58,591 nucleotides of DNA from Bacteroidaceae bacterium (GTDB lineage: Bacteria > Bacteroidota > Bacteroidia > Bacteroidales > Bacteroidaceae): NCBI GenBank assembly GCA_017447625.1, contig JAFSNB010000041.1:1-58591 (forward strand). Direction: 5' to 3'. The notes beneath the pieces are model-generated. The model was not told where the DNA came from. It saw only the letters and a program-made list of their open reading frames with translations, and did not search any database. Each line of letters opens with the position of its first letter. Position 1 is the first letter of the stretch. The position numbers were made by a program, and so were the translations under genes. Below are positions 42,831-50,849 of the stretch, piece by piece.

Positions 42831-44765
42831 TTACAGTTTCTCACATTCTGCAAGCCAGGTAGCGACAGAGGCATCTGAAGGCATACGCCAGTCGCCACGA
42901 GGACTCAGGGAAACGCTTCCCACTTTGGGACCATCTGGCAGACATGAGCGCTTGAATTGCTGTGAGAAGAAACGACGATAGAATACTGTAAGCCAGTGTT
43001 TTAAAGTGTCAGATGTGTAGCTATTCACAAAGGCTGTCTGTGCGAGGAAAAATATCTTGCTTGGGCGGAATCCCCAACGCATGACATAATAAAGGAAGAA
43101 GTCGTGCAACTCGTATGGGCCGACCAAATCCTCTGTCTTCTGCTGTATTTCACCTTCCGGTGTGGCGGGGATGAGTTCAGGGCTGATTGGCGTATCTACG
43201 ATGTCCATCAGTATGTCAGTTGCCATCTTCTTGCTGAGCGCGAGCCAACTGACCAGATGGCGTACCAAAGTCTTGGGAACGCCTGTATTAACTGAGTACA
43301 TACTCATGTGGTCGCCGTTGTATGTGCACCAGCCAAGAGCCAGTTCGGACAGGTCTCCTGTTCCTATGACGAGACCGCCGGTCTGGTTTGCTATGTCCAT
43401 TAGAATCTGTGTGCGCTCACGAGCCTGACTGTTTTCGTAAGTCACGTCGTGGACGGCGATATCGTGGCCGATATCCTCAAAATGCTGTTCTACGCTTTTG
43501 GCTATTGATATCTCGCGAATAGTGATTCCAAGAGTCTTCATCAGCTGCAGCGCGTTGTTGTAGGTGCGGCCTGTAGTGCCGAAGCCGGGCATCGTCACAC
43601 CGATTACGCCTGTGCGGTCAAGTCCGAGCAGGTCGAATGTGCGACATGTGACTAACAGGGCGAGGGTTGAGTCCAGACCGCCGCTCACGCCGATGACAGC
43701 CGTCTGGCAGTTGGTGTGTGTGAGACGTTTTGCCAGTCCTTCTGTCTGAATGTTCAGGATTTCTTCACATCGCTCATCAAGTTTTGCCCCTTCGGGAACA
43801 AACGGGTGTGTCTGAATCTTTCGTGTCAATGCGAATTCGTGGGGTACAAACAGTTCTGTTTCTTTGATGTCATAAGTATTGCCGTTTTCACGCTGACACT
43901 CTATGGCAGCTGTAGATGAGAATGTGGTGTTGATTCGTCGTTCTGTACGCAGGCGCTCCACATCAATCTCACTTTCTACCAACTGAGTATCAATCGTATG
44001 AGAGCCTCCTTCAGCCAAAAGTATGCCATTCTCCCAAATCATAGCTTTGCCGCCAAACACCACATCCTGACTGCTCTCGCCGAATCCGCAAGAAGAATAG
44101 ACGTAACCGCTGATGCAGCGCGAACTCTGCTGACTTAGCAGATTGTTGAGATAGTTGCGCTTGCCGACGAGGTCGTTGTCCGCACTCAGGTTGAAGATGA
44201 TGTCTGCACCGGCCAAAGCCATACGACATGAGGGTGGGATAGGAGCCCAGACATCTTCACATATCTCAATGCCGAAATTGCAGGTCGGGGTGCTGAAGAA
44301 CATCTGGGTGCTCAATTCTATCTGCTGACCACAAAGCAGAACGGTGGTCTTTGCCGGGATGTCAGCTGCGCTCGTAAACCAGCGTTTCTCCTGGAATTCC
44401 CTGTAGTTGGGAAGATATGTCTTGGGAACGAGTCCGAGAATACGTCCGCGTTGCACCACAGCTGCGCAGTTAAGCAGTGTGTTGCGGAAGGGAACGGGCA
44501 GGCCGACTATTGTGATAATGTCGAGAGAGCGGGTGAAATTCATCAGAGCCATCAGTGCCATTTCAGCCTCGTCCAACAGAATCTGCTGAGCAAAGAGATC
44601 CGCACACGTATAACCTGTGAGACACAACTCTGGGAAACAGATTACCTCCACAGCGTGCCCTTCAGCCTGAATAACCAGACTCTCTATCTGTTCAACGTTG
44701 TATTTGGGTTCAGCCACCCGCAAGGCAGGAACAGCTGCAGCCACTTTTACAAATCCGTTATTCAT
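42831..44765 (-). CDS. nadE: Glutamine-dependent NAD+ synthetase
   Basis: 644 residues, the long two-domain form. The N-terminal nitrilase-type glutaminase has the Glu-Lys-Cys triad in FPELCLTGY, PKTYLPNYREF and GIEICEDVWAP. The C-terminal synthetase has the ATP-binding PP-loop GVSGGLDSTLAL (about residue 360) and IGTGDLSELALGW. It amidates nicotinic acid adenine dinucleotide with ammonia released from glutamine and channelled between domains. It is followed closely by the tricorn-like gene and preceded by a word array (44771-44825) and a TPR gene. Confidence 0.95.
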   Translation of the reverse strand: MNNGFVKVAAAVPALRVAEPKYNVEQIESLVIQAEGHAVEVICFPELCLTGYTCADLFAQQILLDEAEMALMALMNFTRSLDIITIVGLPVPFRNTLLNCAAVVQRGRILGLVPKTYLPNYREFQEKRWFTSAADIPAKTTVLLCGQQIELSTQMFFSTPTCNFGIEICEDVWAPIPPSCRMALAGADIIFNLSADNDLVGKRNYLNNLLSQQSSRCISGYVYSSCGFGESSQDVVFGGKAMIWENGILLAEGGSHTIDTQLVESEIDVERLRTERRINTTFSSTAAIECQRENGNTYDIKETELFVPHEFALTRKIQTHPFVPEGAKLDERCEEILNIQTEGLAKRLTHTNCQTAVIGVSGGLDSTLALLVTCRTFDLLGLDRTGVIGVTMPGFGTTGRTYNNALQLMKTLGITIREISIAKSVEQHFEDIGHDIAVHDVTYENSQARERTQILMDIANQTGGLVIGTGDLSELALGWCTYNGDHMSMYSVNTGVPKTLVRHLVSWLALSKKMATDILMDIVDTPISPELIPATPEGEIQQKTEDLVGPYELHDFFLYYVMRWGFRPSKIFFLAQTAFVNSYTSDTLKHWLTVFYRRFFSQQFKRSCLPDGPKVGSVSLSPRGDWRMPSDASVATWLAECEKL

Positions 44766-44770
44766 GTTTT

Positions 44771-44825
44771 TATAAATCCTTAAATCCTTAAATCGTAAAA
44801 TCGTGAAATCTTTAAATCGTCAAAT
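44771..44825. repeat. AAATCGTAAAATCG word array
   Basis: Words of the type AATCCTTAAATCCTTAAATC and AAATCGTGAAATC fill the whole gap between the nadE start and the TPR gene stop. No promoter box can be told apart inside it. Confidence 0.55.
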
Positions 44826-44826
44826 C

Positions 44827-45903
44827 TTAGAGGTGTTGCTGATATTCAGCGATGATTGAGTCGTAATTGATTGTCTTGTCTATTGATGAAGCCATTTTGA
44901 TATACTCAATGGCCTCTACATAGCGTTCCTGTGCAGCAAGGATAAAAGCGTGCTGCTCATAGATATACAGTTGATTTGGGCTTTTCCCGTCAGCGATGCG
45001 TTCAGCTTCTATAATCGTTTGTTCGGCCTCGTCCAGTTGATCCATATCCATCAGGCAGAACGCCTTCTGTGTCAGTACGAACTCATCAGATGGATTGATT
45101 TCCAGAGCCTGATTGATTAGTCTGATGGCCTCTTCGTAATTATGCAGATTTAAGAAGGCCGTGCTTTTGAGTACGATTGAACGGAAACATTGAGGATCAA
45201 TTGCAAGGGCATACTCAGTATCGTCAATGGCTTTGTTATACTGGCGCAGCTCTACGTGTGCCTCAGCAGCCCAGTTCCAGGCTTCGGTGCTGAACGGGTC
45301 TGCATCCAGCATCTTGTTGATATACGTCAGAGCCTCCTCGTATTTCTCCATTCCCAGCAGACAGTCGGCAGTCAGTTCCCAAGTGTTATACCATTCAGGC
45401 GCGTAGTTGTGCAACTGGTGAGCCAGAACATAAGCCTCTTTAAAGCAAGAATAATCTATGAAGATATATGCAGCATCATAGAGATAATAGTCGTATTCGT
45501 CTTCATAGAGGCAGGCGCGATTCTCGATATATGAGAGAGCGCTTTCGGCCAGTTTGTCCTGGATGAGCATTTCGGCCCACAGATAAGTCACCTCTCTGTG
45601 TTCCTGCTCGGGGATTGCCATACAGAGCAGTCGTGCTTTTTTCATGTCGCCGGCCTGCATATACTGGCGTGCTTCGAATATCAGCGGGGAGGTGGCTTCC
45701 GGGTAGAGGCTCAGAGCATAGCTGATGCAGCGGTTGGCAGCTTCGCTGTCATTCTGCACCAGAATATAGTACTCGGCGATATCCGTCAGTTCATCCGCTT
45801 CCAGACATACTGAGTCGTCCCCATCAAGCAGGGCTTCATATTGCCGGAGAGTCTCCTTGAAATCCGGTTCGTCGAAATGTCTTATGTCTTCCTCGTATTT
45901 CAA
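44827..45903 (-). CDS. Tetratricopeptide repeat protein, cytoplasmic
   Basis: 358 residues, without signal peptide. Several TPR units can be read: TDIAEYYILVQNDSEAANRC, WYNTWELTADCLLGMEKYEE, TEAWNWAAEAHVELRQYNKA, CFRSIVLKSTAFLNLHNYEE and EFVLTQKAFCLMDMDQLDEA. TPRs serve protein-protein contacts; the partner is unknown. It starts 31 bases downstream of the glnS stop in the same direction, so it is probably in the glnS transcript. Confidence 0.85.
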   Translation of the reverse strand: MKYEEDIRHFDEPDFKETLRQYEALLDGDDSVCLEADELTDIAEYYILVQNDSEAANRCISYALSLYPEATSPLIFEARQYMQAGDMKKARLLCMAIPEQEHREVTYLWAEMLIQDKLAESALSYIENRACLYEDEYDYYLYDAAYIFIDYSCFKEAYVLAHQLHNYAPEWYNTWELTADCLLGMEKYEEALTYINKMLDADPFSTEAWNWAAEAHVELRQYNKAIDDTEYALAIDPQCFRSIVLKSTAFLNLHNYEEAIRLINQALEINPSDEFVLTQKAFCLMDMDQLDEAEQTIIEAERIADGKSPNQLYIYEQHAFILAAQERYVEAIEYIKMASSIDKTINYDSIIAEYQQHL

Positions 45904-45934
45904 ACTTATGCTAAATGCTAGGGTATAATCTGAC

Positions 45935-47686
45935 TTATTTCTTGAATGAGTCCTTCAGACCTACAGTCTTATTGAACACAAGATGCTCAGGTGTTGAATC
46001 GGTGTCTATATTGAAGTACCCGATGCGCTGGAACTGCAGATAGGAGAGATTAGGCAGCGTCTGCACGTACTTCTCTACATAGCAGTTGGTCAGGACGTGC
46101 AGGGAGTCGGGATTCATCATCTGCTTCATGGCTTCCACAGGCTCAAGTCCGCTGTCTTGCAGGCGTGCCAGTTCGTCGCGCGGATTCTCCACGTTCCACA
46201 GGCGTTCGTACATCCTTACCTCAGCCGGCAGACAGTGGCCGCAGCTTACCCAATGCAGAGTCTTACCTTTGATTTTTCGGTCTGCGCCTGGCAAACCGCT
46301 TCGTGTCTCAGGGTCGTAAGTGCAATAGATGGTGGTGACATTGCCCTCGGCATCCTCGTCAAACGGATGTTCCTCGTCGCACTTGATGATATAAGCGTTC
46401 TTCAGACGCACCTCCTTGCCTGGAGCCAGACGCATGAACTTCTTCTCGGCCTCCTTCTGGAAGTCGTCGCGCTCAATCCACAGTTCGCGACTGAATTCGA
46501 TGATGTGTGTTCCGTCCTCCTCGCGCTCCGGGTTATTCACAGCAACCATCTCTTCCACCTGTCCCTCGGGATAGTTTGTGATGACGAGACGCACTGGATT
46601 AACAACGGCAGAGACGCGGGTGGCGCGGCTGTTGAGGTCTTCGCGCACAGCGGATTCCATCAGGGCAAACTCGTTGAGCGCGTCGTAAGTGGTGTAGCCA
46701 ATCTTGCCCATGAAGTTGATGATGCTCTCAGGAGAATAACCGCGACGTCTGAATGCGCAAATCGTCGGCATTCGCGGATCATCCCAGCCGCTCACGAGGC
46801 CGTTCTTCACCAGAGCCAGTAGGTTACGCTTGGACATAAGCGTGTAGGAGAGGTTCAGTTTGTTGAACTCAGTCTGGCGTGGGCGGTTGTCCTCGATGTC
46901 GGCGGTCTCGCCCTTGAACTCCTTCATCCAAGTGATGAAGAGGTCGTACAAGGGTCTGTGTTCCACGAACTCCAGCGTGCAGAGCGAGTGGGTTACTCCC
47001 TCAAGATAGTCGCATTGTCCGTGAGTGAAATCGTACATCGGATAAGCGTTCCAGCGGTTGCCTGTGCGGATATGCGGAATGTTCATGATGCGATAGATCA
47101 GCGGGTCGCGGAAGAGCATATTGGGGTGGGCCATATCAATCTTGGCTCTTAGCACCATAGACCCGGGCTGTGCCTGACCGCTGTTCATGAACTCAAAGAG
47201 ACGCAGATTCTCCTCAACCGGGCGGTCGCGGAAGGGGCTGTTTGTACCGGCCTGGGTAGTTGTTCCCTTCTGCTGTGCAATAAGTTCGGAGCTCTGCTCA
47301 TCGACATAGGCACGTCCCTGCTTTATGAGCCAAACCGCGAAGTCCCAGAGTTCCTGGAAGTAATCGCTAGCATAATAGACATTGGCCCACTTGAAGCCGA
47401 GCCATTGTATGTCGTGCTCAATGCTCTGTATGTACTCAGTCTCTTCCTTTGTGGGGTTGGTGTCATCGAAGCGCAGGTTACATTCGCCTCCGTACTGTTC
47501 AGCAATTCCGAAGTCGAGGGCAATAGCTTTGGCGTGTCCGATATGCAGATATCCGTTCGGCTCGGGCGGAAAACGGGTTTGCACGCGTCCTCCATTATGG
47601 CCTTCGCGCAGGTCGTTTTCCACTTTCTGCTCAATGAAATTGAGGCTCCTTTTCTCCGTTGTTGTTATCTCGTCTCTTGTAGTCAT
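45935..47686 (-). CDS. glnS: Glutaminyl-tRNA synthetase
   Basis: 583 residues. Class I signature PPEPNGYLHIGHAKA and the KMSKS-equivalent LMSKRNL are present, with RFDDTNP and the anticodon-binding beta-barrels in the C-terminal 200 residues. It charges tRNA-Gln directly, so this organism would not need the transamidation route for glutamine. The length is near that of E. coli GlnS plus a small C-terminal extension. A TPR gene follows closely. No Bacteroidetes promoter box was found in the 90 bases upstream. Confidence 0.96.
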   Translation of the reverse strand: MTTRDEITTTEKRSLNFIEQKVENDLREGHNGGRVQTRFPPEPNGYLHIGHAKAIALDFGIAEQYGGECNLRFDDTNPTKEETEYIQSIEHDIQWLGFKWANVYYASDYFQELWDFAVWLIKQGRAYVDEQSSELIAQQKGTTTQAGTNSPFRDRPVEENLRLFEFMNSGQAQPGSMVLRAKIDMAHPNMLFRDPLIYRIMNIPHIRTGNRWNAYPMYDFTHGQCDYLEGVTHSLCTLEFVEHRPLYDLFITWMKEFKGETADIEDNRPRQTEFNKLNLSYTLMSKRNLLALVKNGLVSGWDDPRMPTICAFRRRGYSPESIINFMGKIGYTTYDALNEFALMESAVREDLNSRATRVSAVVNPVRLVITNYPEGQVEEMVAVNNPEREEDGTHIIEFSRELWIERDDFQKEAEKKFMRLAPGKEVRLKNAYIIKCDEEHPFDEDAEGNVTTIYCTYDPETRSGLPGADRKIKGKTLHWVSCGHCLPAEVRMYERLWNVENPRDELARLQDSGLEPVEAMKQMMNPDSLHVLTNCYVEKYVQTLPNLSYLQFQRIGYFNIDTDSTPEHLVFNKTVGLKDSFKK

Positions 47687-47722
47687 CTCAAAATGAGTGT
47701 TTTTTTTTATAAAAAGAAAATG

Positions 47723-47757
47723 AGGAGGCCGACGGTATAGATATACGTAGGCCTCCT
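47723..47757 (-). terminator. Terminator after the secreted protein gene
   Basis: AGGAGGCC (47723-47730) pairs with GGCCTCCT (47750-47757), with further inner pairs (ACG/CGT, TATA/TATA). On the minus strand it follows the stop at 47782 and leads into CATTTTCTTTTTATAAAA, a T-rich run. Confidence 0.75.
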
Positions 47758-47781
47758 GCTTATGCGTTGTTAGTCTGTGAC

Positions 47782-48561
47782 TTACTTGACACTAACCTTC
47801 TGGCCTTTGATTACATAGATACCCGGTTGCATCTTGCTGACCTTGTCTGCACGGACGCGCTTAGCCACGAGCATACCGGCTACGTTGTACACATCCACTT
47901 GCTCCTCCTTGCTTGTGACAGCTTCGATGCTTGTCACGTCTGAAGCAGCGATGTGGTTGGTGGTGAGCAGAGTCTGATTGCCGGAGGAGAGGCTGATGAA
48001 GCAACGTGTGGCATAGAAGCCGTTGGTTGCTACGTCAGCACTGGTGAATGCAGCTTCGGAGTTGTCACGCGCCAGGATTCCGTAGAGTCCCTTGCCTTCC
48101 TTCTGCTCTTTCACGCCGCTCATGGTCACGATTGTGCCAGTCTTCTGATCGGCGAACTGAAGAGCGGTGTAGTTAGCGTTGATGACTGCTGTCTTGGCGA
48201 TGCGCTTGCTCGTTGTCTGCCCTGTATAGTGCAGGATATAAGGTTTACCGGCCTGAATGCCGCCTTCCTTGCAATCCTGGAAGTTGAGCACGATGCTTGA
48301 GCCGTTGCTCTCAACACCAACGAGCTGCTCCAGACGGCAGTCTGCGCCGAAGGTCTCGTTGATTTCCTGTTCGCTCATATCAAACGGGAAAGCGATTGTG
48401 TTCCACCCCGTGCAAACCAGACGTGAGGTAGTGACGGCACACTCAAGTCCTGCATAGTTCTTGAGGTCTGAACCCTTGTAAGTGCTTAGTGCAAGGCGCT
48501 GCTGTGCGGATGCGCCTACGGAAGCCAATAACATGGCTGTGATAAGGTAAAAGTTCTTCAT
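47782..48561 (-). CDS. Secreted protein with T9SS-like C-terminal tail
   Basis: 259 residues. Signal peptide to about residue 20 (SVGASAQ). The body (YKGSDLKNYAGLECAVTTSR, NTIAFPFDMSEQEI) is of a kind often seen in Prevotella surface proteins but not a named family to me. The last 40 residues (VDVYNVAGMLVAKRVRADKV, then GIYVIKGQKVSV) follow the pattern of a Por-secretion C-terminal sorting domain: YNxxGxxV, PGIYxxxG, KV. It may therefore cross the outer membrane by the type IX system; a PorD-like gene lies in the same window. It has its own promoter and terminator. Confidence 0.8.
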   Translation of the reverse strand: MKNFYLITAMLLASVGASAQQRLALSTYKGSDLKNYAGLECAVTTSRLVCTGWNTIAFPFDMSEQEINETFGADCRLEQLVGVESNGSSIVLNFQDCKEGGIQAGKPYILHYTGQTTSKRIAKTAVINANYTALQFADQKTGTIVTMSGVKEQKEGKGLYGILARDNSEAAFTSADVATNGFYATRCFISLSSGNQTLLTTNHIAASDVTSIEAVTSKEEQVDVYNVAGMLVAKRVRADKVSKMQPGIYVIKGQKVSVK

Positions 48562-48623
48562 AATGTGTAACGTTTAGTGTGATTATGAATGATAGTTATT
48601 TGCATTTATCCTTTTCTTGGCGG

Positions 48624-48654
48624 CAAATATAGTGATAATTTGTGGAGCCGCCAA
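48624..48654 (-). promoter_or_regulatory. Promoter of the secreted protein gene
   Basis: On the minus strand TTG (48654-48652), 20 bases, then TATATTTG (48631-48624), giving a leader of about 55 nt to the ATG at 48561. Confidence 0.65.
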
Positions 48655-48687
48655 TGATTTATGCATTTTTTTACCTTTTTTCCGATA

Positions 48688-49389
48688 TTATTTTGCAAGT
48701 GTGAAGCCGACCTGCATTCCATCATAGTTGCCAAGAACGCTTGCAATGGTGGTCTTACCCAGCATTTTTGTAATGGCAGTTGCTCCGCTGAGAACCTTGT
48801 CGGCATCGAACATCAAGTATATATTGCTGCCGCTTTTGCCTACAGAAGCAGTGAATGTGGCAAGTCCAAGCAGGCCTGTCATCTTGATGGTCTTGTTCTG
48901 TGCGTCGAAGGTGTATTTGCCGCTGTAGAGGGTCTTGGTCTTGCTACCTACGGTGTAGGAGCCGTCCTCGTTGAAGGTGAAGGTGCTCGAACCGGCCGTT
49001 ATACCTACCTTGCCAAGATACCCGGCGAGCTTTTCTTCGACTGTGCTTGCAGCTACCGCACCACCGGCCTTGGCCAGAAGGTTTTCGCTCTCGAATGCCA
49101 CTTTCGGTGAACTGTAGAGCCATGTGCCATAGAGGTCCTTCTGTTGAAGTGTGGAGCCGAAAAGACTGCTGAGGATATTACCAACAACTCCACCTCCGGA
49201 GCCACCAAGCAAACCGCCCAGAACGCCACCTGCAGTTGAGGCAGAACTGCTTGCTGTGGTTGTGGAAGAAGAGGTTGATGCGGGTGTTGATTTAGATGTG
49301 GAAGTTGCGGTTGATGTTGTTCCCATTCCACATGCAGTCAGGCCAAGTGCTATGGCCAGAACTGCTACTTTAGTAAATGTCTTTTTCAT
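48688..49389 (-). CDS. DUF4923 family lipoprotein
   Basis: 233 residues. The signal peptide ends in LTACG, a lipobox with cysteine at 20. A serine/threonine-rich linker (STATSTSKSTPASTSSSTTT and on, to about 50) and a glycine-rich segment (GGVLGGLLGGSGGGVVGNIL) precede a lipocalin-like domain (LYGTWLYSSPKVAFESENLL, FTFNEDGSYTVGSKTKTLYS) that matches DUF4923 as I know it. Function unknown; it should be anchored in the outer membrane or inner membrane facing the periplasm. The 120 bases between it and the next gene contain only that gene's promoter. Confidence 0.85.
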   Translation of the reverse strand: MKKTFTKVAVLAIALGLTACGMGTTSTATSTSKSTPASTSSSTTTASSSASTAGGVLGGLLGGSGGGVVGNILSSLFGSTLQQKDLYGTWLYSSPKVAFESENLLAKAGGAVAASTVEEKLAGYLGKVGITAGSSTFTFNEDGSYTVGSKTKTLYSGKYTFDAQNKTIKMTGLLGLATFTASVGKSGSNIYLMFDADKVLSGATAITKMLGKTTIASVLGNYDGMQVGFTLAK

Positions 49390-49430
49390 ATTATTAAGGT
49401 TTTTGAATAATGAATTATCTAAGCGCAGCC

Positions 49431-49462
49431 TAATTATGCATTATGAATTATGCATTATGAAT
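49431..49462. repeat. ATTATGAATTATGC word array
   Basis: Tandem words reaching into the last codons (INS) and stop of the pseudouridine synthase gene. Confidence 0.5.
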
Positions 49463-50363
49463 TAATTTCAACCAGTTTCTTGAACTCTTTCGGGCAAGGA
49501 GTCTCAAACTCCATCCGTTCGCCGGTGCGAGGATGGAAGAAGTGCAGCCTGTAAGCGTGAAGACACAGACGGCCCACTGGCCCTAACCCCTTGCCGTATT
49601 TAAAGTCGCCAACGACGGGGTGGCCTATATCCTGCATGTGAACACGAATCTGGTTCTTGCGGCCTGTCTCCAATTTCAGTTCCAAAAGACTGAATCGCGG
49701 AGTTTTCTGCAGTACACGGAAGTGCGTCACGGCATATTTCCCGCCGTTGTCTTCGGGGCTTGAGTATGTGATAAACGCTTTGTTGTCTTTAAGCCATGAC
49801 TTCACGGTGCCGCCTTCCTGTTCTACCTCTCCATCGACTACAGCGAGATAGCGGCGGTCATATACTATGTTGTGCCAGTCGGCTTCAAACATCTGGGCAA
49901 CTTCTATACTCTTCGCGTAAATCATCAGGCCGGAGGTCTCGCGGTCCAGACGGTGAACAGTGTGAGCGCGGCATTTGAAGTGACGCTTCTCGAAATACTC
50001 GTCAAGAACCTTCTTAACAGAGTACTGTTTGGCTGTTGACGGCATGCTCAGGATGCCTTCGTTCTTTTCAACGACCACCAGATCTTTGTCTTCATAAACG
50101 ATGCGCACATACTGGTTCTTAAGTGTGGTGGAGCGTTTATGTCGAGACACTTGAACCACGAATCCGGGCTTCAACGGCTCGTCGAATCGGGTCGTTGCCT
50201 TACGGTTCACTTTCACACCGTTGCCTGCAAGAATATCCTTTGCTTTATTGCGCGAGATGCCGTTTAGGGCTGTCATGAGGAATTCGAGAAGAGTGGTTTC
50301 CTTCTCTACGGTAAGCTCTATATACTTGCTTGCAGCGTATTCTTCGTTGGAGAGATGTTTCAT
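49455..50363 (-). CDS. RluA-family RNA pseudouridine synthase
   Basis: 302 residues. An N-terminal S4 RNA-binding domain (TLLEFLMTALNGISRNKAKD, NGVKVNRK) is followed by the catalytic domain with HRLDRETSGLMIYAKS, in which the aspartate is the catalytic residue of RluA/RluC/RluD enzymes. C-terminal RKNQIRVHMQDIGHPVVGD is typical. The target uridine cannot be told from sequence alone. It overlaps the rlmH stop by four bases, so both rRNA-modifying enzymes are translated together. Confidence 0.93.
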   Translation of the reverse strand: MKHLSNEEYAASKYIELTVEKETTLLEFLMTALNGISRNKAKDILAGNGVKVNRKATTRFDEPLKPGFVVQVSRHKRSTTLKNQYVRIVYEDKDLVVVEKNEGILSMPSTAKQYSVKKVLDEYFEKRHFKCRAHTVHRLDRETSGLMIYAKSIEVAQMFEADWHNIVYDRRYLAVVDGEVEQEGGTVKSWLKDNKAFITYSSPEDNGGKYAVTHFRVLQKTPRFSLLELKLETGRKNQIRVHMQDIGHPVVGDFKYGKGLGPVGRLCLHAYRLHFFHPRTGERMEFETPCPKEFKKLVEINS

Positions 50364-50833
50364 TCGTGATGATATGGTTCGTTGTTTAATATTGTCATTG
50401 CCCGATAAATCTGTTCGGCGAAGAACAGACGCACCATCTGGTGAGAAAAAGTCATTTGCGAGAGAGATATCTCCTCACTGGCCAGTTCATGAATGGAAGC
50501 GTCGAACCCGTATGGACCGCCAATGATGAAGACTATCCTGCGTCCGCCGGCAACCATTCGTTTCTGAATCCATTGGGCAAATTCCACAGATCGCCGTTCA
50601 CGTCCGTGCTCATCCAAGAGGACGATATAGTCTCCTGCCTGCAGAGCTCCCTTTATCATCTCGGCTTCCATCGCCTTCTGTTGAGCGGTTGAGAGAGCTT
50701 TGGTGTTTTTTAGCTCCGGCAGCGTCTCTACGGAGAAAGGCACATAATGCGAGGTGCGACTGACATAGTCGTCGATTAGCGCAATAAGATGCTTGTCCGT
50801 AGTCTTTCCGACTGTCAAGAGTACTATCTTCAT
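50360..50833 (-). CDS. rlmH: 23S rRNA pseudouridine-1915 N3-methyltransferase
   Basis: 157 residues, full length for this SPOUT methyltransferase. The knotted SAM-binding end FIIGGPYGFDASIHELASEE and LSQMTFSHQMVRLFFAEQIY are highly conserved RlmH features. RlmH methylates a pseudouridine in helix 69 of 23S rRNA, which links it functionally with the pseudouridine synthase encoded right after it. The two are coupled by a four-base overlap. The TPR gene lies 16 bases downstream of a stop in the same direction, upstream of this gene. Confidence 0.96.
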   Translation of the reverse strand: MKIVLLTVGKTTDKHLIALIDDYVSRTSHYVPFSVETLPELKNTKALSTAQQKAMEAEMIKGALQAGDYIVLLDEHGRERRSVEFAQWIQKRMVAGGRRIVFIIGGPYGFDASIHELASEEISLSQMTFSHQMVRLFFAEQIYRAMTILNNEPYHHE

Positions 50834-50849
50834 CTTCTGTCTTCTCTTT